Below, one piece after another: positions 32,534 through 41,765 of a stretch of 64,000 nt of DNA (position 1 is the stretch's first letter; every line of letters begins with the position of its first letter). Made by a program: the position numbers and the translations under genes. Origin of the DNA: Natrinema salaciae. GTDB taxonomy: Archaea; Halobacteriota; Halobacteria; Halobacteriales; Natrialbaceae. Where the stretch lies: the NCBI RefSeq assembly GCF_900110865.1, contig NZ_FOFD01000010.1, positions 1-64,000 of the forward strand, given 5' to 3'. The notes beneath the pieces are model-generated. The model searched no databases and was not told the DNA's origin. It saw only the letters and a program-made list of their open reading frames with translations.

Positions 32534-33616
32534 ATGGGCGTGTTCGATGGACGGGACGGGAAGCGCTTCGTCTGGATCGGCGTCGGGCTGTTCGTCGCGG
32601 CGCTGATCGGACTCGCCCTCTTCAGGTACGTCGGAACGCTGCTCTTCGCGATCTTCGTCTACTACGCAACGCGGCCGCTCTATCGCCAACTCGATCGCGT
32701 CATCGACCACCCGAACGTGACGGCGACGGCTACGATCCTGTTCGTCATCCTTCCGATGGTGGCCGTCGTCGCGTACGCGGTCGTCGTCGCACTCCAAGAA
32801 CTCGACCAGTTCCTCGCCGCGAGCGATCTCGGGGCGGCTCGGTCGGCCCTCGAGCCGTACCTGCAGCCGGTCCGACAGGGCAACGTCGGCGAACTCCGGG
32901 ACGCGCTCGGTGGCGGGTCGATTTCGGGCCTGCTTCGGCAGGGGCTTCCGGGAGCCCTCGGCCGACTGCAGACGATCGCCGGATCGATCGTCTCGATTCT
33001 CGCCAGGTTCTTTCTCATGCTCACGATCCTCTTCTATCTCCTGCGGGACGATCAGAAGTTACGACGGTGGTTTTACGACAGTATCGATCACGACGCTGAG
33101 ATCCGCTCGTTCCTCGAGGCGGTCGACGACGACCTCGAGACGGTCTTTCTCAGCAACCTCGCGGTCATCGCCGTCGCGGCTGCGACGGCTGCAGCCACGT
33201 ATTACGGCCTCAACGTCGTCGCGTCGGCCGGCCCCGTCGTCGGAACGCCGGTGTTGCTCTCCCTGCTCATCGGGATCGGAACGCTGATCCCGGCCGTCGG
33301 CATGAAGATCGTCTACGTTCCCTACGGGCTCGTTCTCCTTTCGGCCGCGCTGACGACGCCGACGCCGCTCTGGCATCCGATCGCCTTTTTGGCTCTCACG
33401 TTCGTCGTCGTCGACACGATTCCGGACTTCTTCGCACGGTCGTTCCTGTCCGCCCGGAGCGGCGTTCACATGGGCCTCGTCCTGCTCGGCTACTTCCTCG
33501 GAACACTCGCATTCGGCTGGTACGGGCTGTTCCTCGGCCCCATCGTCGTCGTCCTCGCGGTGCACTTCGCGCAGTCGATCTTTCCCGGCCTCGCGTCCGA
33601 CCTGCTGGGCGGCTGA
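32534..33616 (+). CDS. AI-2E family (PerM-like) transporter
   Basis: The 360-residue product has about eight spans. The N-terminal helices are FVWIGVGLFVAALIGLALFR and ATILFVILPMVAVVAYAVVV, a middle cytosolic amphipathic part spans about 85-150, and the C-terminus has the family segments VVGTPVLLSLLIGIGTLIPAVG and LGYFLGTLAFGWYGLFLGPI. The family name comes from one signal exporter, but others are Na+/H+ antiporters, so no substrate is inferred. ATG 32534 (MGVFDG) is preferred over GTG 32522. Confidence 0.9.
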   Translation: MGVFDGRDGKRFVWIGVGLFVAALIGLALFRYVGTLLFAIFVYYATRPLYRQLDRVIDHPNVTATATILFVILPMVAVVAYAVVVALQELDQFLAASDLGAARSALEPYLQPVRQGNVGELRDALGGGSISGLLRQGLPGALGRLQTIAGSIVSILARFFLMLTILFYLLRDDQKLRRWFYDSIDHDAEIRSFLEAVDDDLETVFLSNLAVIAVAAATAAATYYGLNVVASAGPVVGTPVLLSLLIGIGTLIPAVGMKIVYVPYGLVLLSAALTTPTPLWHPIAFLALTFVVVDTIPDFFARSFLSARSGVHMGLVLLGYFLGTLAFGWYGLFLGPIVVVLAVHFAQSIFPGLASDLLGG

Positions 33617-33642
33617 GTTCGTCGGCGGTGCGTCCGGGTCGA

Positions 33643-34665
33643 CTACTCGTAGGTGTGAAACTCGACGGCCTGCTCGAGCAACTCGTCCGGAATCGCGGGC
33701 ACTTCCGCGTCCCGGACGGGACCGGCCGACTCCGTCTCGGCGACGTCTCGCGGGAACTCCCGCAACTCCCAGTGGATCGCGATGCCGGCCTTCGCGCCTT
33801 CGCCGAGCGCGATGGAGACCTGGTTGTGTCCCGGCGTCACGTCGCCGACCGCGAAGACGCCGTCGACGCTCGTCCGGCCGTGGTCGTCGACGGCGATCGT
33901 TCCGTCCGCGTTGATCTCGCAGCCCAGATCGGCCGCCAGCCCGTTGTGGTACTCCGAGCCGTACATCGCGAACCCGCCTCTGTACTCCCGCACCGAGCCG
34001 TCGGCGAACTCGAGCGCCTCGAGCCAGCCGTCCGCGCCGTTCCGGACGCCGGTAACGTCCTCGCGAATCACGTCGATCGGGTGGTCCTCGAGCATGGACG
34101 CGGTCTCGTCGTTCCAAGCCGGGTCGTCCCCGCGGAGCAGCAGGTCGACGTCGTCGGTGACGTTCAGCATGATCGCGGCGACGTGGGCCGCGCTGTCGCT
34201 GTGGCCCATCACGTAGACCGACTCGTCGACGAACACGTACGCGTCGCAGTGGAGGCAGTAGTGGAGCCCGCGTCCGGTCCGCGGGAGCGGCGGTCGGGGA
34301 TGAACGTCGTCGAAGCCCGTCGCGATGACGACGCAGTCAGCGACGTACTCCGCGTCGGTGCCGCAGACGCGAACCCGTCCGTCCCCCGTCTCGCCGGCCG
34401 AGGTGACGAAATCCCGGATCACGTCGCAGCCGTCGGCCTCGAGCTGCTCGCGGCCGGTCTCGAGGAATTCGTTCCCGCTGGTCGCGTCGGTGACGCCGAC
34501 GAGGTTGTGGACGTCCCGCATCATCGCCGCGCGGCCGCCGCCGCGCTCGACGACGGCCGTGGAGTGACCGAGTCGGGTGGTGTACAATCCCGCCGACAGT
34601 CCCGCGGGTCCGCCGCCGATCACGACGACGTCGTACTCGCGCTGGTCGGTCGAGTCGTCGGACAT
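33643..34665 (-). CDS. Thioredoxin reductase-like NAD(P)/FAD oxidoreductase
   Basis: The 340-residue product has an N-terminal FAD site (VVVIGGGPAGLSAGLYTTRL), a CLHC pair near 138 (LHYCLHCDAYV) at the place of the thioredoxin reductase disulfide, a second nucleotide site degenerate around YVMGHSDSAAHVAAI, and a C-terminal FAD motif (VDGVFAVGDVTPGHNQ). The NADPH motif GxGxxA reads GHSDSA, so the usual Gly pattern is lost and cofactor choice is uncertain. It probably transfers electrons to a small redox protein. Single gene between the AI-2E transporter and a regulator. Confidence 0.88.
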   Translation of the reverse strand: MSDDSTDQREYDVVVIGGGPAGLSAGLYTTRLGHSTAVVERGGGRAAMMRDVHNLVGVTDATSGNEFLETGREQLEADGCDVIRDFVTSAGETGDGRVRVCGTDAEYVADCVVIATGFDDVHPRPPLPRTGRGLHYCLHCDAYVFVDESVYVMGHSDSAAHVAAIMLNVTDDVDLLLRGDDPAWNDETASMLEDHPIDVIREDVTGVRNGADGWLEALEFADGSVREYRGGFAMYGSEYHNGLAADLGCEINADGTIAVDDHGRTSVDGVFAVGDVTPGHNQVSIALGEGAKAGIAIHWELREFPRDVAETESAGPVRDAEVPAIPDELLEQAVEFHTYE

Positions 34666-34816
34666 GGCGGTGCCCGTACACCGCGCAGTGTCAAAGTATC
34701 CGTGTGCGCGAACCGCCCACGACTCGAGGGGGATCGGCAGGTACCGGATAGCTGTCGTGCGGGACCGAGACGTTGCAGGGTATCATTGAAGCCAGTGGGT
34801 GGTGAGAGAGCGATGT

Positions 34817-35110
34817 ATGAGCGATCAGGTCGTTCTGACGTCGAACACAGCTCCGGACGCCGTCGATGACGTCCCGCCGAGCGCCAAACTCGTGCTGACG
34901 GTTCTCGCACACGAAGGCTCCCTCACGCAGTCCCGTCTCGCCGAGGAGACGATGCTCCCCGCTCGGACGGTCCGCTACGCGCTCAACCAACTCGAGGACC
35001 ACGCGCTCGTCGACTCGCAGATCTCCTTTTCGGACGCCAGACAGCACGTGTACTCCCTCAACGTCGATCGCTTCGCGGACGCACGCGCTCGGGACTCGCC
35101 CGAGTCGTGA
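34817..35110 (+). CDS. Small MarR/winged-helix transcription regulator
   Basis: The 97-residue product has a winged helix over most of its length: SAKLVLTVLAHEGSLTQSRL, EETMLPARTVRYALNQLEDH (recognition helix), and wing ALVDSQISFSDARQHVYSL. ATG 34817 (MSDQVV) is preferred over 34799. It is transcribed divergently from the flavoprotein 150 bp away, a typical place for a local regulator; the target is not known. Confidence 0.82.
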   Translation: MSDQVVLTSNTAPDAVDDVPPSAKLVLTVLAHEGSLTQSRLAEETMLPARTVRYALNQLEDHALVDSQISFSDARQHVYSLNVDRFADARARDSPES

Positions 35111-35241
35111 CGACCGACCGTCGGTGAGGGACGCGCCGGCAGTCCAGCCGTTCGACCGGCGTCGCCGGGACGGTGCGAAACGAGGCCGCGTGCGCGGCGG
35201 AGGCGGAAGGGTTTTGCGCCCGCGCTCGTCCGAACTACACC

Positions 35242-35661
35242 ATGGCAGACTGCAGCGCACACCACGTCGGCATCACCGTCAGCGACCTCGAGGAGACGCT
35301 CGCGTTCTACCGGGACGTCCTCGATCTCCCGGTCGCGGATCGGTTCAGCGTCGGCGGGGAGGCCTTCGCCGACGCCGTCGGCGTCGCGGACGCGAGCGCC
35401 GACTTCGTCCACCTCGAGGCCGACGGCATCCGACTCGAACTCGTCGAGTACGATCCCGAAGCGGGCGGGTCCCCCGCAGCGGGGCTCAATCAGTCGGGCG
35501 CGTCACACGTCGGCCTCTCGGTCGACGATCTCGAGACGTTCTCCGAGGCACTCCCCGACGACGTCCCGACGATCAGCGAACCGCGAACGACGGAAAGCGG
35601 GACGACGATCATGTTTCTCCGCGACCCCGAGGGGAACCTCGTCGAAGTGATCGAGACCTGA
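35242..35661 (+). CDS. VOC-family protein (glyoxalase / methylmalonyl-CoA epimerase-like)
   Basis: The 139-residue product has two beta-alpha-beta-beta-beta modules of the vicinal oxygen chelate fold. It opens with HHVGITVSDLEETLAFYRDVL, and the second module starts ASHVGLSVDDLETFSEALPD. Metal ligands fit His (HHVG), Glu (ADGIRLELVEY), His (SHVGL) and Glu (GNLVEVIE). Enzymes of the fold act on glyoxal-glutathione adducts, methylmalonyl-CoA or aromatic rings; which one cannot be told here. ATG 35242 is fixed by conservation. Confidence 0.85.
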   Translation: MADCSAHHVGITVSDLEETLAFYRDVLDLPVADRFSVGGEAFADAVGVADASADFVHLEADGIRLELVEYDPEAGGSPAAGLNQSGASHVGLSVDDLETFSEALPDDVPTISEPRTTESGTTIMFLRDPEGNLVEVIET

Positions 35662-35713
35662 GACGGGCGGGGCGGTCGCCGCGGGCGTCGTTACAGCGCG
35701 AGCAGTGAGGACG

Positions 35714-35983
35714 TCAGGGCGCGTTGCACGCCAGCGTCGACCGGACCTGTTCGACCTCCTCGTCGCACTCCGGACAGACGCGCTTCTCGGTCGCGATGTA
35801 GACGTCGCTACAGCGCGAGCAGTGGAACAGATTCCCGAACGAGTCGGAGATGCCGTCTCCGTCTCCCCGACCGTCGCCGCGGGTCGGTCGGGAACTCGCC
35901 GACTCCGGTTCGTTCAGCAGCGTCGATCGGACCCGTTCGCGGAGACGACGCGAGAACGACGCCGTGGTCTGTCGAATTCTCAT
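35714..35983 (-). CDS. Small zinc-ribbon protein
   Basis: The 89-residue product has a basic N-terminal 25 residues, a Gly/Asp linker, and a C-terminal zinc ribbon with CSRC (near 55-58) and CPEC (near 70-73) plus a final Cys. The pattern GNLFHCSRCSDVYIATEKRV is common among small haloarchaeal zinc proteins, whose functions are mostly unknown. ATG 35983 is the only good start before the ribbon. It converges on the VOC gene. Confidence 0.75.
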   Translation of the reverse strand: MRIRQTTASFSRRLRERVRSTLLNEPESASSRPTRGDGRGDGDGISDSFGNLFHCSRCSDVYIATEKRVCPECDEEVEQVRSTLACNAP

Positions 35984-36130
35984 ACAGTAACCGACTGGTA
36001 TATGAACGAAGTAGCTGATGTCTAAAATATTTGGAACGGATAGGTGTACCGTGGCACACGTCGGCCACCCGACGCCCCGCTCGGCCGGACGGATAGCAAC
36101 CTTTTCGACCGTCGCGCGGCCACACCCGTC

Positions 36131-36982
36131 ATGAACTTCTTCGACCGCTTGCACGACCGCATCCGAACGGTCGACAGCGTCGTCTCGGTCGGTCTCGACC
36201 CCGACCCGTCGCGCATTCCCGACCACCTTCGGGAGTACGACCTTCCCCGCTGGGCGTTCAACCGCCGCATCATCGACGCGACCCACGAACACGCCGCGAT
36301 CTACAAGCCCAACGCGGCCTTCTACGAGGACCCCGACGGCTGGCGCGCACTCGAGGAGACGATCGCCTACGCCCACGGCAAGGGCGTCCCCGTCCTGCTG
36401 GACGCGAAACGCGCCGACATCGGGAACACGACCCGACAGTACGCGCAGTTGCTCGAGACCGTCGACGCGATCACGGTCAACCCCTACATGGGTCGGGATT
36501 CGCTGCAACCGTTCCTGTCGAACGAGGAAGCCGGCGTCTTCGTCCTCTGTCGGACCTCGAACCCGGGCGGGGCGGACATCCAGGATCTCGAACTCGAGAC
36601 CGGGGAACCGGTCTACGAGCGCGTGGCGGCGCTGGCAGATCTCTGGAACGAGAACGACAACGTCGGGCTCGTCGTCGGCGCGACCCAGCCCGAAGAACTC
36701 GAGGCGCTGCGCGAGCAGGTTCCGGATCTCCCCTTCCTCGTCCCCGGTATCGGGGCCCAGGGCGGCGACGCGGAGGCGGCCGTCGAGTACGGACTGGCCG
36801 ACGGCGTCGGGCTGGTCAACTCCTCGCGCGGCATTATTTTCGCCGGAGAAGATAGCGAGGCGCGAAGCGCCTCGGACAGTCGAGCGGCGGAGCCGCGAGA
36901 CGACGACGGCGAGGAGTTCGCAAGCGCAAGCGGGCAGGCCGCGAAGCGACTGAAGAAGCGGTTGAACCGGTACCGCGAGTAG
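36131..36982 (+). CDS. pyrF: Orotidine 5'-phosphate decarboxylase (type 2)
   Basis: The 283-residue product is type 2 PyrF. Key parts are SVGLDPDPSRIPDHL near the start, the catalytic DAKRADIGNT (Lys-Asp pair), AITVNPYMGRDSLQPFLS and GVGLVNSSRGIIFAG. It makes UMP from orotidine 5'-phosphate, the last step of pyrimidine synthesis. After GIIFAGED the final part contains a hairpin-coded Ala/Ser/Arg/Glu stretch (near 243-258) before the closing helix AAKRLKKRLNRYRE, apparently an insertion in a surface region. ATG 36131 (MNFFDR) is the conserved start. Confidence 0.93.
   Translation: MNFFDRLHDRIRTVDSVVSVGLDPDPSRIPDHLREYDLPRWAFNRRIIDATHEHAAIYKPNAAFYEDPDGWRALEETIAYAHGKGVPVLLDAKRADIGNTTRQYAQLLETVDAITVNPYMGRDSLQPFLSNEEAGVFVLCRTSNPGGADIQDLELETGEPVYERVAALADLWNENDNVGLVVGATQPEELEALREQVPDLPFLVPGIGAQGGDAEAAVEYGLADGVGLVNSSRGIIFAGEDSEARSASDSRAAEPRDDDGEEFASASGQAAKRLKKRLNRYRE
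36857..36896. repeat. Paired hairpin element inside pyrF
   Basis: Stem 1 is GAGGCGC-gaa-GCGCCTC (36857-36873). Stem 2 is GCGGC-gga-GCCGC (36884-36896). They are separated by 10 nt and keep the reading frame open. A similar pair lies in rnp1. Confidence 0.7.
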
Positions 36983-37099
36983 TGTCCTGCCGATCGGGAC
37001 CCTCGCCGACGCCGAGCGACTCGCCAGCAGGCAGCGGGTGGCGGTCACAACGTCGGTGCGCTGGCGTTCGGCGACCGGTTAGCTGAATTGAGGCGCTAA

Positions 37100-37141
37100 G
37101 CCCCCTTCCTCAGCGAGCGCCGAAGGCGCGAGCAGGGAGGG
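37100..37141. terminator. Bidirectional stem-loop between pyrF and the zinc-finger gene
   Basis: The core GCGCC-gaa-GGCGC (37117-37129) extends imperfectly through flanking C-rich (37100-37109) and G-rich (37134-37141) arms. It lies between two convergent genes, and a T-run follows at 37157-37162 on the plus strand, so it can end transcripts from the pyrF side. Confidence 0.5.
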
Positions 37142-37160
37142 GATACAGCGCCGCTCGTTT

Positions 37161-37340
37161 TTAAAACCGGTTGATCTCCACGTCGTCGTTCCCGGGTCCG
37201 GGCCGGGCCTGGGAGGCGCAGTCGGTACACAAGTCCATGCTGTCCTCGAAGTGGACCTCGCACGCGAGCGTGCCGCAGTTGGAACACCGTTCCGTGGCGG
37301 GACGGGACTCACAGATCTGACAGAGGCCACTGACGCTCAT
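37161..37340 (-). CDS. Small HIT-type zinc-finger protein
   Basis: The 59-residue product has seven Cys and one His in the HIT arrangement: C-x2-C (LCQICESRP), C-x2-C (ERCSNCGT), C-x3-H (LACEVHF) and C-x2-C (DLCTDCAS), followed by a short tail. HIT fingers bind two zinc ions and mediate protein contacts. ATG 37340 is the only fitting start. It is divergent from the GTPBP1-like gene and converges on pyrF. Partner unknown. Confidence 0.75.
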   Translation of the reverse strand: MSVSGLCQICESRPATERCSNCGTLACEVHFEDSMDLCTDCASQARPGPGNDDVEINRF

Positions 37341-37604
37341 ATCTCGAGGAACGGGCTCGAGGGGCTTGAAAGCGAGCCCGGCACGTTCGTCCGGGGCCGC
37401 CGCGGCCGTCGTTCGCGCCGCCCGATTTCGATTCGACGGTCCGTCCCGGCCGTCACGGCCGCGCCGAGTCCGCTGCGCGCCGGCGAAACGGTCACCCGAC
37501 TGTCGGGGCTACCGGCGTCGGTTTCTCCCGCTCGGTGGGCATACTGTGCCATACAGTGGCAATACACGGGAAGGCTTTTGCCATGTGCTCGACTAACAGG
37601 GAAT

Positions 37605-39206
37605 ATGAGCCGTGACCGGGCTCTCCTCGAGCGAGCCCTGGACCGTGGCGAACAGGACGGTGGCAACGTCGAATTCAAGGAGCGACTGTCACGAGACGTC
37701 CACCTCGAGGGTGGACGGCGCGAGAGCCTGGCCGCGCAACTTCGACATCGATTGCTCTCGGGCGACGGCGAGGCGACGTACGTCGTCGGCGTCACCGACG
37801 ACGGCGGACTCGCCGGCGTCGACCCCGACACCTTCTCCGAGACGATGGACGTCCTCTCCTTGCTCGCCGAGGAGGCCGACGCCCACATCGAGGACGTCCA
37901 GACATGGGGAATCAACGACGGACTCGTGGGGGTCGCACAGGTTCGCGAGGGCGGCGTCCTCGAGACGGACGACGAACACGTCGTCGTCGGGACGGCGGGT
38001 CACGTCGACCACGGCAAGAGCACGCTCGTCGGCTCGCTGGTGACGGGAAAACCCGACGACGGGGACGGTGCGACTCGCGCGTTCCTCGACGTACAGCCCC
38101 ACGAGGTCGAACGGGGGCTCTCCGCCGACCTGTCCTACGCCGTCTACGGCTTCGACGAGGCGGGACCGGTCCGGGTCCGGAACCCCAACCGCAAGGCCGA
38201 CCGCGCGGACGTCGTTCAGGAGGCCGACCGGCTCGTCTCGTTCGTCGACACCGTCGGCCACGAGCCGTGGCTCCGGACGACGATCCGCGGCCTCGTCGGG
38301 CAGAAACTCGACTACGGGCTGCTGGTCGTCGCCGCCGACGACGGCCCGACGCGGACGACGCGAGAACACCTCGGTGTCCTTCTCGCCACCGACCTCCCGA
38401 CGATCGTCGCGATCACCAAGACCGATACCGTCGACGAGGACCGCATCGAGGACGTCGAGCGCGAGGTCGAACGGCTCCTCCGCGAGGTCGGCAAGTCGCC
38501 GCTTCGGGTCAGTCGCCACGGCGTCGACGCCGCCGTCGAGGAGATCAGCGAGCGGGTCGTCCCCATCGTCGAAACCAGCGCGATCACGATGGACGGCCTC
38601 GAGACGCTGGACGAACTGTTCGACCGCCTCCCGAAGACGTCCCGTGACACCGGCGAATTCCGGATGTACGTCGACCGCAGCTATTCGGTCACGGGCGTCG
38701 GTGCGGTCGCCTCGGGAACGGTCATGTCGGGCGAGGTCGAGGCCGGCGACGAACTCCTCATCGGGCCGATGTCGGACGGCCGCTTCCAGGAGGTCGAGGT
38801 TCGCTCGATCGAGATGCACTACCACCGGGTCGACAAGGCGCAGGCGGGCCGGATCGTCGGCATCGCGCTCAAGGGCATCAAGGAGAGCGCGATCGAGCGC
38901 GGGATGGTCCTGCTCCCGCGGGATTCCGACCCCGAACCCGTCCGGGAGTTCGAAGCCGAAGTCATGGTGCTCAACCACCCTACCCGGATCGGCGAGGGCT
39001 ACGAACCCGTCGTCCACCTCGAGACGATCGGGGAAGCTGCGGCTTTCTACCCCGAGAACGGCCGCCTACTACCGGGCGACACGGGCGAGACGACTGTCCG
39101 GTTCAAGTTCCGTCCGTACCTCGTCGAGGAGGGGCAGAAGTTCGTCTTCCGCGAGGGTCGCAGCAAGGGCGTCGGGACGGTGACCGACGTCTCCCCGATG
39201 GAGTGA
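37605..39206 (+). CDS. GTPBP1-like translational GTPase
   Basis: The 533-residue product has an N-terminal domain of about 120 residues and then an EF-Tu-type G domain: G1 GTAGHVDHGKST (129-140), G3 DTVGHEPW (a variant of DxxGH), G4 TKTD, G5-like ETSAI. Two beta-barrel domains follow (TGVGAVASGTVMSGEVEAGD and further). It is the haloarchaeal relative of GTPBP1/2, which act near ribosomes on stalled or delayed translation in eukaryotes; the archaeal role is not settled. ATG 37605 (MSRDRA) is preferred; the longer frame from 37251 overlaps the zinc-finger gene and lacks coding character. Confidence 0.9.
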   Translation: MSRDRALLERALDRGEQDGGNVEFKERLSRDVHLEGGRRESLAAQLRHRLLSGDGEATYVVGVTDDGGLAGVDPDTFSETMDVLSLLAEEADAHIEDVQTWGINDGLVGVAQVREGGVLETDDEHVVVGTAGHVDHGKSTLVGSLVTGKPDDGDGATRAFLDVQPHEVERGLSADLSYAVYGFDEAGPVRVRNPNRKADRADVVQEADRLVSFVDTVGHEPWLRTTIRGLVGQKLDYGLLVVAADDGPTRTTREHLGVLLATDLPTIVAITKTDTVDEDRIEDVEREVERLLREVGKSPLRVSRHGVDAAVEEISERVVPIVETSAITMDGLETLDELFDRLPKTSRDTGEFRMYVDRSYSVTGVGAVASGTVMSGEVEAGDELLIGPMSDGRFQEVEVRSIEMHYHRVDKAQAGRIVGIALKGIKESAIERGMVLLPRDSDPEPVREFEAEVMVLNHPTRIGEGYEPVVHLETIGEAAAFYPENGRLLPGDTGETTVRFKFRPYLVEEGQKFVFREGRSKGVGTVTDVSPME

Positions 39207-39404
39207 CTGGTGGCCAGGAACGCGATTCCGAACCGGAAGCCGACTTGACTGACCGGCCGTCTTCGACCTGCTCGTCGTCACACGTCTGCGGTTTGGCTCA
39301 CGACACGCCTCTCTTAGACGGTAACACATATACATTAGACGCGACTAAACCGACGTGACCGGTGATCTCGCCGTGCGACAGTATCCCTGCAACTCCTCTC
39401 ACGC

Positions 39405-40106
39405 ATGACCGGCTGGCTCGAGATCCTCGTCACCGCGTTCGTTCTGCAGCTGTCGGTGCTCCCCGGCGAGAAGGTGCAGTTCATCATCGCGGGGCTGGCG
39501 ACACGATACGATCCCCGGATCGTGGTCGCCGCCGCGGCGAGTGCCTTTGCCGGCTGGACGGCCCTCGAGATCCTCTTCGGAGCGGCGATTCAGGGCGTGT
39601 TACCGCCCGTCTACCTCGACGCGATCACGGCGGGGTTGTTCCTCCTCTTTGCGGCGTTGCTCGTCAGGTCGGCCCCCGAAACGAGCGAGCAATCGGCGGT
39701 GGCCAATGGCGGTGGGACGACGGCCGACGCGATCGACGTCTCGATTCTCGGCCGCGACATACCGCCGTACCTCCGCGGGTTCGTTCCGATCTTCGCCCTG
39801 ATGGCCGTCGGAGAGTTCGGTGATAAAACACAGCTCGTCACGATCGGTCTCGCGGTGCAGTACGGGGCCCACCCCGCAATCTGGGTCGGCGAGATGCTCG
39901 CGATCGTTCCCGTGAGCGCGGCCAACGCCTACTTCTTCCACCGGTTCTCTCACCGCTTCGACGCCAGACTGGCCCACCTCGCCGGCGCGGGACTCTTCGT
40001 CTTTTTCGGGCTCGATACCGTGTTGGAGATCCTGACGGGAATTTCGATCTGGGAGGAGATCGTCGAGACGATCTCCTCGGTGCTTCTCGGATTCCACCCG
40101 GTGTGA
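39405..40106 (+). CDS. TMEM165/GDT1 (UPF0016) family membrane transporter
   Basis: The 233-residue product has about six spans with the duplicated family motif: an N-terminal variant (LQLSVLPGEKVQFIIAG) and the canonical GEFGDKTQLVTIGLA (near 145). These acidic motifs bind the transported ion. Relatives carry Mn2+, Ca2+ or H+. The loop of about 30 residues between the halves is acidic. It lies 56 nt ahead of proC in the same direction, but a separate function is likely. Confidence 0.9.
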   Translation: MTGWLEILVTAFVLQLSVLPGEKVQFIIAGLATRYDPRIVVAAAASAFAGWTALEILFGAAIQGVLPPVYLDAITAGLFLLFAALLVRSAPETSEQSAVANGGGTTADAIDVSILGRDIPPYLRGFVPIFALMAVGEFGDKTQLVTIGLAVQYGAHPAIWVGEMLAIVPVSAANAYFFHRFSHRFDARLAHLAGAGLFVFFGLDTVLEILTGISIWEEIVETISSVLLGFHPV

Positions 40107-40162
40107 CTGGGGAATCGAAACCAAAGTTGGTATGTCTCCCTCGGTTCCTCACCCTAGACAAG

Positions 40163-40939
40163 ATGGTACAGACGAGCGTTATCGGTTGTGGAAACATGGG
40201 GAGCGCCCTGATCAAGGGCCTCTGGCAGTCCGGGAACCATACGATAGTCGCGTGCGACCTCGATCCCGACGCACTCGAGGGGGTCGCCGACTACGTCGAC
40301 CGCACGACGTCGGACGTCTCTGACGCGTCCGACGCCGATGTTGTCATCGTCGCGGTGAAACCGGACATCGTCGGCGCGGTCCTCGAGGATCTCGATCTCT
40401 CGCCCGAGCAGACGCTGCTCACTATCGCTGCGGGCGTCTCTACCGACTACGTCGAAGCGCGGACCGACGCGAACGTCGTCCGGATCATGCCGAACCTTGC
40501 CGCCGAGACGGGCGACATGGCCGCGGCCGTGACTACCGACGGCATCACCGACGAGGTCCGAGCGCTGCTCGACGACGCCGGCGAGTTCGCCGAGGTCGAC
40601 GAGGAGAAGATGGACATCGCGACCGCGGTCAACGGAAGCGGGCCGGCCTTCGTCTTCTATCTCATTCAGGCCATGGCAGACGCGGGCGTCGAGGGCGGTC
40701 TCGAGCCCGGCGACGCCGAAACGCTGGCCGCCCAGACGTTCAAGGGGGCGGCCGAGACCGTTCTCCGATCGGACCGGAGCGTCGACGAGTTGATCGACGC
40801 GGTCTGCTCGCCCAACGGGACGACGATCGAAGGGATGGAAGTCCTCTGGGAGAGCGACGCCGACGCCGAGGTCAGGGAGGCGGTGAAGGCGGCCGAGGAA
40901 CGGTCGGCGGAACTCGCGGCCGAATTCAACGATGAGTAA
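40163..40939 (+). CDS. proC: Pyrroline-5-carboxylate reductase
   Basis: The 258-residue product has an N-terminal Rossmann motif [15 protein letters not shown] and the C-terminal P5CR dimer domain ([34 protein letters not shown]). It catalyses the last step of proline synthesis with NAD(P)H. It is the first gene of the proCBA operon and its end overlaps proB by 8 nt. ATG 40163 (MVQTSV) is the conserved start. Confidence 0.95.
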   Translation: MVQTSVIGCGNMGSALIKGLWQSGNHTIVACDLDPDALEGVADYVDRTTSDVSDASDADVVIVAVKPDIVGAVLEDLDLSPEQTLLTIAAGVSTDYVEARTDANVVRIMPNLAAETGDMAAAVTTDGITDEVRALLDDAGEFAEVDEEKMDIATAVNGSGPAFVFYLIQAMADAGVEGGLEPGDAETLAAQTFKGAAETVLRSDRSVDELIDAVCSPNGTTIEGMEVLWESDADAEVREAVKAAEERSAELAAEFNDE

Positions 40940-41765
40940 GGGGCTCGAGGAAGCGGCCGTCGCCGAGGCGAGGCAGCTCGCCGCCGACGCGGACCGCGTG
41001 ATCGTCAAGGCGGGGACGAACTCCCTGACCGACGCGGAGTCGAATCTGGACGACGGGAAACTCGACAAGCTCGTCGACGACATCGAGGACCTCCTCTCGC
41101 GGGGCAAGGACGTGATCCTCGTCTCCTCGGGCGCAGTCGGAGCCGGGATGGGACGGATCGCACAGGGCAGCGAGACCCTCGAGGAGACGCAAGCCCTCTC
41201 GACCGTCGGCCAGAGCACCCTCATGCACCGCTACACCGAGAGCTTCGCGCGATACGACCGGACGGTAGCCCAGCTCCTCCTGACTCAGCACGACCTCGAG
41301 AACCCCGAACGGTTCACGAACTTCCGGAACACGGTCGAGACGCTGCTGGACTGGGGCGTCGTGCCGATCATCAACGAGAACGACGCGGTCGCGACCGAGG
41401 AGCTCCGGATCGGCGACAACGACATGCTCTCGGCCGCAGCGACGATGGGCGTCGACGCGGACCTGCTGGTCACGCTGACCGACGTCGGCGGCGTCTACAC
41501 CGGGAACCCGAAAGAGAACACCGACGCCGAGCGCATCGAGGCCGTCGGACGCAACTACGATACGGTTCAGGACATCATCTCCGAGAGCACGACCGACGGG
41601 TTCGGCGGGATCCAGACGAAAGTCGAGGGCGCGCGCGACGTCAGCGAACACGGGATTCCGGCCGTCATCGCGAAGTCGACCGAGCCCGACGTGCTCGCGA
41701 AGATCGCTACTGCCAAGCCCGTGGGGACCATATTCGTCCCCATCAACGGTGTGAGCGATGACTGA
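40932..41765 (+). CDS. proB: Glutamate 5-kinase
   Basis: The 277-residue amino-acid kinase has [12 protein letters not shown] (ATP site), [31 protein letters not shown] and [11 protein letters not shown]. It lacks the C-terminal PUA domain found in E. coli ProB, so it is the short form. It makes glutamyl phosphate, which is handed to ProA. Overlaps proC (8 nt) and proA (8 nt). Confidence 0.95.
   Translation: MSKGLEEAAVAEARQLAADADRVIVKAGTNSLTDAESNLDDGKLDKLVDDIEDLLSRGKDVILVSSGAVGAGMGRIAQGSETLEETQALSTVGQSTLMHRYTESFARYDRTVAQLLLTQHDLENPERFTNFRNTVETLLDWGVVPIINENDAVATEELRIGDNDMLSAAATMGVDADLLVTLTDVGGVYTGNPKENTDAERIEAVGRNYDTVQDIISESTTDGFGGIQTKVEGARDVSEHGIPAVIAKSTEPDVLAKIATAKPVGTIFVPINGVSDD

Noticed and set aside
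39207-39404. Possible small gene between the GTPase and the GDT1-type transporter
   Set aside because: No open frame with coding character; only AT-rich sequence with a possible promoter near 39325-39340.
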